Below are positions 49,201 to 60,465 of a stretch of DNA of 64,000 nt, in pieces. The number at the start of each line of letters is the position of its first letter. Position 1 is the stretch's first letter. The notes below the pieces were generated by a model. It saw only the letters and a program-made list of their open reading frames with translations. It had not been told where the DNA came from and did not search any database. Source of the stretch: Brugia malayi (taxonomy: Eukaryota > Nematoda > Chromadorea > Rhabditida > Onchocercidae). The translations under genes and the position numbers were made by a program. Location of the stretch: the NCBI RefSeq assembly GCF_000002995.4, contig NW_025062477.1, forward strand, positions 5,738,649 through 5,802,648, in the 5' to 3' direction.

Positions 49201-50811
49201 TAAAAGTTTGTGAATATGTAACACTCCAAATTCGATCCCCAGTCACTATATTCCATAAAATTAAATTATTCGGAGAATGTAATACTAAAAGAAAATCACG
49301 ACTTGTGTCTTCCCAAGGAAACCAAGCAAGACCTGAAAAACTTTGTAGGCAAAAGAAACCAAAGAGCAGTATCGGCAAATGTAATACCAAGAGAAAATCA
49401 TATTTCAATTGATCTTTTCTCTCTGATAAGCAGTAAATACGACAATACTCTGATCTTTAAGTCTGAAATTTGATTCAACAGTGGGAAACCAAAAAAAAAA
49501 AACAGACATACTTATTTGCTTAAAATTGATTTTTGTTAATTAAAATTAATGTCACGATTGTATTAAAAACTAAGTCCATTCTATAAAACCAACATGCCAC
49601 AATTTCAATTCCATTAAAGATGGATAATTTTAGTTAAAAATACATAATTCTTAATTCAAAAAAGCCAAAACTCACTCAAAACTGCACTATTCGGAACAGA
49701 AAAAGACGACAGTTCGACACCTTCCACAATATCCCATACAACCACCGTACCGCCAACATCAGCAGATGCACATCGCAATCGTACTTCGGCCGAGAAACCT
49801 ACTTCTTCCTCTGATGAGCAGCAAATCTGAAAGTATTCCTAACATTATTGATTGAATATTTAAACGACTATCACTTCAGAAAAACTATTAGATTATATAT
49901 GAGATTTTATAGATTTTCCAAAAAAAAAAAAAGACAGTTCCACTAGCTGCTATTACCTTACTACATATTCCAATATGCTATAAATTTAGTGATCGTAACA
50001 AAATTAATGACATCGCTGTATTGTCATCATCAACAAATAACAAAAGCGAAATTCAACGGAAAAAAAATCAACTCAAGAAAGTTTTAATTATGTTAGGAAA
50101 CTTATGCTGAGCCTTAATGGCTTACTATGTGCTAACATTTCTGAATGGAGACAAAAAAGAACCAACATGTGTAACAGCTAAAGCATGCCGCTCGAGAGTG
50201 TGGATGATTTTATTTCGAAGTACATCAAATACTACAACGGTACAATGAGCTCCATATACGAGTAAACCTTTTTCATTCCTGAAACAGATAATGAAATCGC
50301 AACAAATAACATTCATCATTACAAATTTAATTACTCACAAATCATTTTTAAAATAGTATAATACTCATAAGAATATAGTGTTTCAAAATTCAAACATCCA
50401 AATTTCCTTCTGTTATCAGTCCAAAAGTTATGTATTAAAGACTTCGGATATTTAGCTATTATTATTTTCCAAGAAATTTTTCAGTTTCAAATTCATTAAA
50501 TTAAAGAAACAGAAAGTTTTATAATATTACTTTCTGGAATGAAAGAAGAAAGAAACTACCGTTATTTTTTACTTCATCCTACTGTTTGTTTTCTGCTTAA
50601 TGCTACGGCAGCTTCGACCGGCTTACAACCCCGCAGTCAACTGATTCAGTTAATTCATTTCTCAATGAGAAAAAGAAATGCAAGTGACCAAACAAAGACA
50701 AAATTTCATTTGTCATCATACTGACGAACTATAAGAATTATTTTTAACTGACCACGAGAATGCGTCTTTATTGCTAGGATGTAAGGAACCAGGTAACGTC
50801 ATCGTCAACAT
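43277..50811 (-). CDS. wdr11: WDR11 (beta-propeller trafficking/signalling scaffold)
   Basis: Twenty exons in transcript order: 50811-50753, 50278-50137, 49826-49676, 49332-49159, 48874-48696, 48115-47801, 47692-47589, 47517-47323, 47078-46969, 46901-46832, 46622-46514, 46404-46249, 45946-45704, 45387-45255, 45131-44866, 44782-44684, 44523-44367, 44200-44103, 43630-43538, 43474-43277. They give 1016 residues (human about 1224). Matches to WDR11 run along its length: GLLVYGAHCTVVVFDV near the start, RDFLLVLHSPNNLILWN, FSIDPFDPRNIT, FRELHIHTCPIK, RNEPLEIWHLKSM, then in the helical C-terminal half KLVATNLIANE and DDACRYLQAHG. WDR11 has twin propellers and a helical tail and works with FAM91A1 in endosome-to-Golgi vesicle capture. 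The last intron uses a GC donor. Confidence 0.93.
43532..43537 (-). other. GC-type 5' splice site (GCAAGT) in last WDR11 intron
   Basis: On the minus strand exon 43630-43538 ends TCG CAA AAG and is followed by GCAAGT. The last exon opens at 43474 in phase 0 (AAT TTG TGC TCA) and carries the frame to the stop. No GT donor nearby preserves the frame. This is the second GC-AG intron in the window. Confidence 0.7.
43799..43820. repeat. Short AT dinucleotide repeat
   Basis: About eleven AT units in a WDR11 intron between exons 44200-44103 and 43630-43538. Confidence 0.9.
45440..45565 (-). other. Candidate stop-bearing cassette exon in WDR11
   Basis: Within the intron between exons 45946-45704 and 45387-45255, a segment on the minus strand has an AATTTAG acceptor. 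It is open for 41 codons in the incoming phase 0, and its 42nd codon is TGA directly before a GTTGTC donor. Skipping it preserves WDR11 homology (VVLQ joined to QCNSIG, then LDIDL). Inclusion would truncate the protein after the WD repeats. It could be a regulated poison exon or a coincidence. Confidence 0.3.
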
Positions 50812-51498
50812 TCTCCTTCGTTTTAACGGATGATTATGATATCGCTACTGCATCATGAAATTATGTAGGTAAGCCAATTTCCCTTTTTGTCCATTATAAA
50901 TTAACCGCATTAGTGGCCCTGGAAGAAACATCCATCCTGTACAATGGTATTTGCTTCAGACGAATCCGGTCAGGATATGTTGCAACATAGCACGATTAAT
51001 TATGAGCATATCGCCAAGGGCACAAATGAATTTCTCTTTTTGTCCATTCTAAATTAACCACATTAGTGGCCCTCGCAAAGGTTATAGTAGGAAGAACAAC
51101 TTGGTGAGTATCTGCTTCAAATTTCTAACATTATTGAAAATGATATATCCATTTTACACAAGAAAAAAAAAAATACGGATGTATAAGATGGCAGTGCTCT
51201 TTACTATTGAATTACACCTCACATCTTGAATCGTTGGTAGGAAGCTCCCCACAGTACAGAAACAAAATTCTTGAATTAAAACAATGTTATTTCCAGGATA
51301 AATATTTTCGGGATATTTTCTATGTAATTTTTTTATGATGCAATAGCAATAATGTCAAAAAGGAACAAGCCATATGAAAAAATTACTTTATGACAAAGAA
51401 AACATGAATTATCTTCAAAAATATCTTCCCACATTAAACAACAGAATCATTCAAATTCTTCAAAAAAATCTTTCTCTTCATCAAAATCAACCATAAAT
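50812..51498. other. Gap between WDR11 start and RPS19 end, with ~50-bp direct repeat
   Basis: No coding exon was recognised. The sequence is less AT-rich than most gaps here and contains the direct repeat at 50875-51073. It must hold the WDR11 promoter and the RPS19 3' flank. Confidence 0.55.
50875..51073. repeat. ~47-bp direct repeat, copies 152 bp apart, upstream of WDR11
   Basis: Copies at 50875-50922 and 51028-51073 share CTTTTTGTCCATT.TAAATTAACC and CATTAGTGGCCCT, with few differences. Similarity seems to resume about 55 bases later (TGGTATTTGCTTCA versus TATCTGCTTCA), so the duplicated unit may exceed 100 bp. It may be a promoter duplication, a small-RNA pair or a mobile-element remnant. 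Confidence 0.75.
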
Positions 51499-52525
51499 TT
51501 ACGACTCGAATGAATGCTTTGTATTCTGACGCAACTGTGACGCAATACGATCCAAATCTTTACGACCCTGGAATAAAAGACAAAACTGGAACTAGCAATA
51601 CGGAATGCAATTGATAATTAAACTATACACCTTTTTAAAGCACATAATTTTTTAGAGATGATAATATATAGCAAAAAAAGAAAGGATTGATAGTGATTAT
51701 ACAACAAAGATGAAAGTTATAAAAACAACCACAAACATAAGGAGATATCATCGACTTTGACAGTACTAATAAAGAAAAAACAACAAAATAAGTTATGTTG
51801 AAATTAAATTTAATGATTATCCGAATAAATTAACCACAAACCTGCTTAGTCAATATGCGTCCCTTACCATCAGGATCTTTTTCTACCCATTTGATGGCTT
51901 CCAATGTTTGCAGAGCTTTACGTATGACCGAACCAGATGACCTCACAAAATGATTCGGTGTAACACCATGTCGCTTATTACCACCATATACACGTCTCAA
52001 TGCACCAACACCTAAACGGTATTTAAACTATTGAGGGAAATCGTCCCAGCTCTTTCAGCGTTGTTTGTTGGTATTGGCCTGAAGTTACTGTTCATAGGAA
52101 AATCAAATATGAAGTTAAATACAATTTTGCTCAAATTCATAATTTACAAAAAAGTGATAAAACATTATGTTAAATAAATCCTCGATTACCAGAAATGATC
52201 GTTTGATATGACACCATTCCCAATGCTAGTAGAAAATCAAACGTGAAATAACGAACAGCCATGTAAGCTGAACTTAAATAATGGTAAAAAAATACAACAT
52301 TAAACTTTTACCGGTAGGTGAACGAATGTACAAACGACGTGCAATGCTTGCTGTTCGGATGTAATACCAGTCGTTATCAACCGGTGCTAATTCCTTATTT
52401 TGACCCAATTTGACGACATCAGACCAATCTGGCACTCTTACTTTGCCACTTTTCTTCAGGAAACCCGCAATTTGACGTACAATTTCATGCTGATCAACGT
52501 CCTTAACGCTTGTCGGTTTCACCAT
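51499..52525 (-). CDS. rps19: 40S ribosomal protein S19 (eS19)
   Basis: Three exons in transcript order, 52525-52312, 52011-51842 and 51567-51499, give 150 residues; the family is usually about 145. The N terminus [20 protein letters not shown] and the segments [26 protein letters not shown] and [20 protein letters not shown] are unmistakable eS19. The protein ends [19 protein letters not shown] plus a short tail. It is a structural protein of the small ribosomal subunit needed for 18S rRNA 3' maturation. It diverges from NDUFA13 across a 1.1 kb gap. Confidence 0.98.
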
Positions 52526-53632
52526 ATTCCTTAAATGTATGTACAGACTTGATGTCTAATGTCTTGTTTTAAATTTAATTTCAAGATAACGAACAAATGA
52601 AGTAATATAAATCAACTTCATCAAATTCACATAAATCTCACAATTTATGTTTACTCGTAAAGTATATTAAGATCTTATCCATCATCGAAGTCCTATTCAA
52701 ATATTACATTTTATTCCTTACTTCACTTACGCTTACTCAAATATTTCACTCAAAGTTAATGAACACTTCCATATTTTAAAACTTCTAGTATTCAGCAAAC
52801 CATATAGAAGAAAATTTATCATTAATATACAAATTCTCTGAATTTTCCCATTTTTACTTTTTTTTTTCACTAAAATTATCTGTGTTAAATACTTCAGTAG
52901 TAAAAATACTTATCCTGTTTGATAAAGATTTCAATAGTTCCGAATGAGTAATAAATTTTCTCTTAGATTGTTTGATGTTAAAATGCTAAAGGTTTTAAAT
53001 TTAGAGATAATTATTAAATAAGCTTGGATAAGATATTCAAGTAAGTAAGAGGCATTAAAAAGGTAAGTGTTAATTAAGTAACAAGTGCATAAGTGAGAGT
53101 AATTAAGCGATAGAAACGGAATGAAAATTTGCACTATCTCCCTAACATATTTTAAGCAATAGATGAGGCCGTATAATATTCAATCCGCTTGCTTGTTTGT
53201 TTATTGTTTCGTATATATTTGAGTGTTTACTATCGTTGAGTTGAATTACAGGGTTGTTAGCTAATTAGCCGAGTAATTATCTGAGTGATTAAATTAACAT
53301 ACAAATACGAAATCATCTAACCGGAAATATAAAAATTTTGAATGGATTGGAAATAAAACAGAGCTTTTAGTTATGAACTTAATTCATGCTAATTTCATAA
53401 TCAATGAACAACTTCTACTTCCTTTTAATTTTTCTCCAGTTCGAGTACTGTTTTTATCTGATAATATAATTTCTTAATTTTATATCGAGTAGTTAATTTG
53501 TTGTTTACACATACTCTCAAATTTGTTTTGCAGTTTCCTGCGTGAAAATTGAAATTGTGATGATTTTTTAGCAAAACAATTGCTATGAAAATTTTCACAT
53601 TTTATCTAGAATAAAGTTAGGGTGTTTCAGCA
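52526..53632. promoter_or_regulatory. Divergent upstream region of RPS19 and NDUFA13
   Basis: These 1.1 kb lie between two divergently transcribed housekeeping genes and must contain both promoters. No specific element was recognised. On the NDUFA13 side it ends with GGTGTTTCAG at 53621-53630, two bases before the ATG, a probable spliced-leader acceptor. Confidence 0.5.
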
Positions 53633-55339
53633 ATGGCAACCAACTATCGGCAAGATATGCCACCTGTAGGTGGATATAGCAAATTTAATTGGTCGCGAAC
53701 CTTTCCAAAAGTTTTTTGGAGAGGTAAATATTATCTTTAAGTTTTATTCACTTCAATACTGGGTTCATTAATTCCATTTGAACACACATGTATTTGCGAA
53801 TTTTCACTCTGAAATATTTTTTTTTTTTATATTTCAATGTATTGGAAATGACTTACAGCATTCTTAATTATTTAAATATAATTGCCGAATTGATTTACAG
53901 TTTCAAATTTCCCTTTGAATTTTAACGCATAATAGTGTCAGTAATAAGTAGGATTTAGTTTTAATTGTGAAGTATGTTATTAGTAATTATGCAATGAAGA
54001 AGATTAATGATTAAAATAAAATTGCTTTATTGAAGATAAAAAATGAATTGTAGGAGGGACTGCAGAATTGCTAATTCAGAAAAAGTTTTTTTTTATTTTT
54101 GTTATAATTTAATTGATAATGATTGACAATAAAAAAATCTCGAAGTGAGAAGAAAATATGCTATGGAAGTTTACGAAAACCAATAAATTGCATTTTTCCT
54201 TTTTTTTTTTCAGCTGAAAAGCTATTGGGTGTTGTTATTTTCTTATTTGGATATGGTCTTTTCCAGGCTCGAGCTCTTAAACGTGCCATCCTGTAAGTTT
54301 CATTTTCCATTATATCTCATTTATAGGTTATTCATTGAGAAATTTTAATTGAAAATCTGCATGCGTTAGAATTCTTGTTGGATATGATAACGAAATATCT
54401 GCCTTCCATTATTAAGTGAAGTACTACTAAAATTTCGGTAGATGTATTATAAGTTCATACATATCGCACTACATATAACATATCTTATTGATTTGTTTCC
54501 TTGGGTAGTCTCCTTAAGTATTTTTTTTTTTCTCTCTCTCTAGTAAAATGCTCAAATATTATATTTTAATTGAAATCTGAACCAGAATGATCCATACATT
54601 ATGTTACAGTACGGAAAGATTTGAAGATAAGGATTTATACGTTGCGATGACGCCATTTTTATACGCTGAACGAGATCGAAGGTTTCTTTTTCTCATTTCC
54701 TTTCTGTGCAAGTAACTGTCACACTAGTTAATCATCCATAATTTAATTTCCTTAAACTTTCGTATGAAATTCTTTTCTTATACAATGGCCTTATACAATT
54801 TAGTTCGACCTCATTCAAGAATTACTGCACAGGTATTCTAAAAAGTTATGATCAAATACACCATTTAGCTCACTACATAAAGGAACTATTAGTAATTTAT
54901 GCTGTCTGGGAATTAAGAAACTTCTTTTTTCCTTAGCTAATAGTTCGGATAACTAGTTCTGTTGTGTCTGGAAGGCTGTATCATAACCTTATAATTGAAG
55001 TCCTTTGTTTTGCCAGCTTCACTTACAACTTCTAAATTGATTTTTCGAAACGATATGCTAAAACGCTTTCTCAAAATTTTCGAGTATTTATCATCTTTTC
55101 CTGACTTTAGATTAACGCAGTATGGACGAATAAGTAATAGATTTTGAATTTCATTCAGAATAAACAAATTTTGTAGATGGCTGAAACTTCTGAAGCAAAA
55201 TCGCGATTACGAAATGAAATTGGCGGAAATTAGTGATGATAAAGCATGGAGAGTTGGAACCTGGTATGGCGAACCTGTGTATTTCACATTACAAGATCGA
55301 TGGTGGGATCCAACACCTCATGTCGGTTCTTTTCGTTAG
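53633..55339 (+). CDS. ndufa13: NDUFA13 / GRIM-19, mitochondrial complex I accessory subunit
   Basis: Four exons, 53633-53723, 54214-54292, 54610-54681 and 55177-55339, give 134 residues (human 144). The N terminus has RQDMPPVGGYSKFNW, equivalent to the QDMPPPGGYGPIDY region of NDUFA13. A single membrane helix follows (LLGVVIFLFGYGLFQA), then the ERFEDKDLYVAMTPFLYAERDRR helix region and the C-terminal VGTWYGEPVYFT. It is a single-pass inner-membrane subunit of NADH:ubiquinone oxidoreductase. The ATG lies two bases past a strong acceptor, consistent with trans-splicing. Confidence 0.96.
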
Positions 55340-56763
55340 AAAAGTTGAAGTTTATTTTTTGGTGGTCACAAATATGGCTACATCAAATAAAGCTATAATT
55401 TCAGAAAACGGTTATAGCTTTACTTGATATATTACTTAACTGCTATTTTAAGACCTAAAGTTTTCCAATCAGTAGAAGTTGAGATCATTATTCGATGACC
55501 AAATATGCTTTGAATAATAACATTTCTTCCACTTATGTTTCCTGTCTGAAAACAACGTAAGATTAGGCGGATCAGATGTGTGAACGTATATCTCATTTTT
55601 TTTTTAATTCAGTGAATCTTTTTTCGATGACGAGTCATGTACCTGAGATGTTACTTATCATTCTGTCATATATTCAGGATTTCGAAAAAGATGAAGTCCA
55701 TACAAACCAAAGTAAAATTATTCTATTTGTAGGAGGCTTATGCCCATTCTCCGATGAAGAATATCTACGACGACTTTGAGTTTATTCATCGTGCAGATCA
55801 TGTTTAATGATGAAAGCTAGTATAAATTTTAGATACATTAAAATATGTAGTGTGTGATATATTCTGTTCATCTTTTGTTATTTATACGAATTAGCTTCGT
55901 CATTATTAGCCAGGAATTGTAATTGCTTCATATTTTGGTGGACATTTGAAAGAACTTCAAACTCCAATTATGTAATTGTTGGATCTTATGCATTATGCTA
56001 CTATGCATATTTCTTTAATATGCATGTTGCAGTTTGTTGTTGCCGTGAGCCATTTAGAAACACATATAAATACTTTGTTTCATATACGATGCATTGGGAA
56101 AAGAAGTGCTGAGATAATTTTGATGATGGTGCGCTTCTAGAATTTTTTGTATGCCTCTTTATCATGACTGATATGCAGTATTAGAATGTTATTTAGAAGT
56201 TTGAAGTTACGGTCAAATTTTGCAAGCTGCAAAAAATGAATTGTTTTAATTAACGCTTTAATGAAACACTATTCACAAATGAAGCATTATAATATGGAAT
56301 ACGGCTAAACAAATATCGAATATTACTGTTCTCTCTATGATCGCTTTATCTATTAAACATGCGACTTTTCCTGCTTTTGTATAGAGAATAATATCAATAC
56401 CACATGTATCTTAATGGAGTAAGTATCATCATATGCTGACTTATTATCAGAAAGTAAATGACACATGTCTACGACTTTAGCGAGAACAATCAATAGTACA
56501 GTATAGCCATCATTATAAAAGAACATCAAAATTATTGTGCAAAACATGATGCCCATAAAAATAAAAACTCATGTGACTGAGAAGTATCTGGAATTAGCAT
56601 AATAAGTTGCAGGTGCCGCATCATTCGTTAATAAGTCGAGACTGTAATTTAACGAGAACTCAGCTCAACATAAGAAAGGTTTCTGTTTCTTATGGAAATG
56701 AACTTATGTAGCTTCAAAATGAGAAATGGAACATAAAATTGACCAGGATATAAGCAAAAAGCA
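55340..56763. other. Convergent gap between NDUFA13 and TTC1
   Basis: 3' flanks of two convergent genes. It contains one exon-like segment on the minus strand (55432-55545, listed separately). It also has competing small open stretches on the plus strand at about 55670-55805 (EAYAHSPMKNIYDDF after a TTTGTAG acceptor) that I could not join into a gene. Confidence 0.4.
55432..55545 (-). CDS. Possible terminal exon of an unidentified minus-strand gene
   Basis: On the minus strand a strong acceptor (GTTGTTTTCAG) opens a frame of 37 codons plus TAA, exactly phase 0, including SGRNVIIQSIFGHRIMIS and ending in Lys. The peptide is not low-complexity. I could not find its upstream exons with confidence in 55546-56763 and do not recognise the protein. 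It could be an alternative 3' end of TTC1, a small separate gene or chance. Confidence 0.3.
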   Translation of the reverse strand, partial: TGNISGRNVIIQSIFGHRIMISTSTDWKTLGLKIAVK

Positions 56764-58759
56764 TCATTTTTTCATATTTATCGAATATCCTCCACCAGGT
56801 TGTTGCACCATTTCGAAGTTATCCGTTGATAAACCAAAAGGTTTCAAGCACATATTTCCAAAATCTTTCAGTTTCGAAATCATTTCCTGAAATACTTCTA
56901 TTACTGTTTCAAAGCTCACGTGAACGTCGAACGTCATCAATCTTTTAAAAGCGCCAATAGTTGAACATTAGCCACATGAATCTAAGTTGTTAATGAATAC
57001 TATGTAAAAGGATTAAAGGGAGATCCATCCGAGAAAGTGAAGTGTGCCGGAGAAACAATCTTGCATTTTAGGCAGGTTAACTGGTATTTGCAAAAAATTA
57101 TATCCTTTTATTATTTGCTTATCTCTTAGTTAATTTTAAGCGGCATGACCTGAGGATCATAAAGTTTTGATGCTTTTTAATCATAGAGTTTTAATGCTTT
57201 TCCTTGAATTTGGTCTTTCTTAAAATTTAAAATTCGAAATCAGATCTTTCATTAGAAAATACCACACCTTCTTCATCCTTTCATTCCGTTCATCAATTGC
57301 CTGTTTTAAATCAGCAATTCTCTTGGCATAATCCTTCCTTCTTTCAGGATACATTTTTAATAACGATTCAAAGTCTTCAACGGCTTGTTCATATTTCTCT
57401 TCCAATTGAGCATAACAGTGAGCACGTCTTTCTAAGGGCTTATCATTTGGTGCACCTAAAAAGACAAAATAAATCCTAATAGTATAGCTAAGTTAAAAAG
57501 ACTACAAGATTAAATTTCAATTTTATTTCCTGTTTTATATAAGCAACAAAACAAATTGGAATTTTAAGAGCAATGACCGAAACTGACCAATTTCCAACGC
57601 TTCACTACAATCTTCAATAGCTTTTTCCCAGTCCCTGAGTTTCATATGTGCAGCAGCTCGATTGCTCAAATATGTTGCTCTGAAGGGAAAAAATTTTTTT
57701 TGTTCTCATTTATTGTTTAAATTGTGTAGAGAAAGCGCATGACAGTTAAAGTAATAAAAGTTATTTAACATTTGTCTTTGAAAAGGAGCTAAAAATTAAG
57801 AAACAAAACATAAAAACCTATCACTAGTGTATATGAGTGGACAAGTATCCAAAGATTTTGTGTAAAAATGTGCTGCTTCGTACCAAAATCCTTGGCCAAA
57901 ATAATCATTCCCCTGAAAATCTAAGAAATATGAACATTCTTAACTAAATATTCTCCACTAAGATAAATAAATAATCTCGACTAGCTGAGTTGAGATTCGA
58001 GTCAGGCGATTTGGAAGAATGAAAAAATATAATCACACTCATAACATATATTAGCATAGTTCCAGAACGGAAAGAATCCATGAATGTCACAAAAAGGATT
58101 CGTCATAATTACATTATAAATTTAAGATTTCCTGGATGTACCTGTGAAACCGGAACTTAAATTAATATACGACAGTTGAAGAAATTTACCTGAGTTTTTA
58201 AAGCTTTAGACTTTTCTCGAAGCTTGTTTAATTCCTCCTCGGTCAATGCTGCTTCTCGTTCTTTACGCTTCTCCAATTCTTCTTTTTTCGTTTCACCTAT
58301 TTTTTTGTCGTTTTGCTGCGTATTACTTCCATCTGCAAATTGCATATAATTCATAGAAATACTAGATCAAAGTTGTTCCATCGTAGTTCTATGTAAGACA
58401 CAAGAAACACTGTAGACAATTACTTATCGATTCTATCATTCCCACAGAAATTTCAGCCTAATTTCTATCGTAAACACCAAAAAAAGCAGAACCTGTTAAT
58501 TCGCATAATGAAGTTAAGTCAAAAGAAGGAGTGAAGAAAAACTTCGCACCTATAAAGTTTGAAGGAATTCGAAAAAATAAAATAAACCACCTTTATTACT
58601 TCTGTCTTGAATACCGTCATTAAGCGCTTTGTGCACAATATCATCGCCACCAATATCTTCCACCTTCGCATTAATGCCAGTCATATCATTTTTCGCAGAT
58701 GAATCAAGTGATTTAGTGAAATCACCACCATCATCAGCTTTACTCGTGCCAGCCATCAT
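56764..58759 (-). CDS. ttc1: TTC1 (tetratricopeptide repeat protein 1)
   Basis: Six exons in transcript order, 58759-58591, 58332-58190, 57912-57818, 57679-57588, 57455-57268 and 56886-56764, give 269 residues (human 292). An acidic N terminus is followed by a charged coiled-coil linker ([18 protein letters not shown]). Then come three TPR units: [39 protein letters not shown] (shortened) and a third with [20 protein letters not shown]. The C terminus is the TTC1 signature ERNERMKK...[11 protein letters not shown], then [11 protein letters not shown] and GGGYSIN. TTC1 is a cytosolic TPR adaptor reported to bind Hsp90 and G-alpha/Ras proteins. ATG codons lie side by side at 58759 and 58756; the first was used. 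Confidence 0.95.
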
Positions 58760-60465
58760 TGACAACGCTTGTAAAACCTATGATAAGATCAGCAATGTTT
58801 TATATGAATTAGTTCAGAGTATCATCTGATAACGTTACACCCTTATGTCGCGAATGATTCTTCATGAAACTTCGGGCTACAAAACTGAATTACTGTTACT
58901 GGTTCGCCAAAAAGTCCATCCACAAAACTAGTCAATATTCTGCTGTTTATATTCTATCTTGAACGTTAATCTTCATATTACCACTGAAAAACGACCCCAT
59001 ATTAATACAAAAACCTATCCAGAGTAACTAACTCTGGGAAATAAACTTGAGAAATATAGACATTTAAAGATGAGACATATTAATTGGTTATAGTTAACCA
59101 AACAAATAAGTGACTCAGATCATAAATCTATTTTCACATTCACATATATTTACAGAATATACCATAAAATTACACATATATTTACAGAATATACCATAAA
59201 ATTACATTCCCACAAATATAAATATAATTTTCACAGTATAATAGATAAACTGGAACTGATTAAAGGATTTAAGTGTTACCAGGTAATGATTTTGGTAAAG
59301 TTATTTCAAATTTCAGATATCGTCATATTTCAACATTATCATAAAGTTATTTCTTTCTAACAATAGTTTGATTTTTTGAAAGAGATCATTATAATATATA
59401 CTAGGACTAAACCAGTACGTTCAAGTTGGCTATGACATATAATTTCAAATCTTATTCAAGATAAATTATTAAGGATTATGTTAAGTAAGGAAAATGTTGC
59501 GTAAGAAAGAATCCTTCAGACGTATAAAATGTAAAACCAGAAGTTTCCCGTCTCCGATCAACTCATCCGCTTCGTAAGATTGAGATTAACTTATTATTAA
59601 GGTGATAATAACATAACATTACAGTACTTATCAAGATCAGAACTACGTGTATTTAATACCGCAGTAGAACGAGAAAGTAGTAAATGTAAGCATTGTATAA
59701 ATTTTTTTATATCTTTACGAATTAATCATTTCTAGCATTGCCCATATTACAGTAAACCTTCACAATAGCACATAATTTAAAAAAAATGATAAAAGAGTCA
59801 TCTTTAATTTATGTAACCGAATTATTATTACTACTTTTTGTTAATGTTAACTAAGCATGTTTTCTTCAAAATTTTTAAAAAAAGAATAATAACCGACAAA
59901 CTAATTTAATAATATTAAATGAAAAATCTTATAAGCAAAATTGGAAAGATTTATTGGTTGTTGCCAAGTTCTTCGTTTATTTGATCTTTGTCAAATGGAT
60001 CTGTCGACTTAGGAATGCACAGATTTTGCTATATTCCAGTTGTAGAAATATAAGGAAAAAAAATGCTCGATGTCAAATAAAAACGTAGAACTTGGTTCAG
60101 TTATCCTGCGTTTCAAATGCAAATACGAGTAATAATGATTTGATGAGTTAATGAGTAAAACCATCGTTTATATAAAGCATTAAACATAAAAATATTCATA
60201 ATGAGGAAAAACAATTTACTGGCTGTCAACAACCAAACACAAAAAAGAATTAAGGTAAAGAGATACTTAAGAAATAATAGTCACTTTCATGTTCTTTCAT
60301 CCAGAATCCATTTTCAAAACTATTTTCAGTCGTATATTTTCGATCATTGTCATCTTGAAATCCTTGCTCAATCCTTTTCGATAATTTTTCAATCATGAAA
60401 GGCCTCGAACATTTACCGAACGAATTGTTTGAAAGCATAAATCCATAAATGGGAAATAATGACAC
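58760..60465. other. Gap between TTC1 and MRPL58-like gene
   Basis: AT-rich, with no exon chain seen on either strand. It contains a perfect 32-bp tandem duplication at 59141-59204. Both flanking genes are on the minus strand. Confidence 0.5.
59141..59204. repeat. Perfect tandem duplication of a 32-bp unit
   Basis: 59141-59172 and 59173-59204 are identical; the unit begins CACATATATTTACAGAATAT. It looks like a recent slippage-type duplication in intergenic DNA. Confidence 0.95.

Noticed and set aside
55576..55805. Plus-strand open stretches after NDUFA13 (one ending LCPFSDEEYLRRL, another EAYAHSPMKNIYDDF)
   Set aside because: The two readings are mutually exclusive and neither links in phase to NDUFA13 or to a start. 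The minus-strand exon candidate nearby competes.
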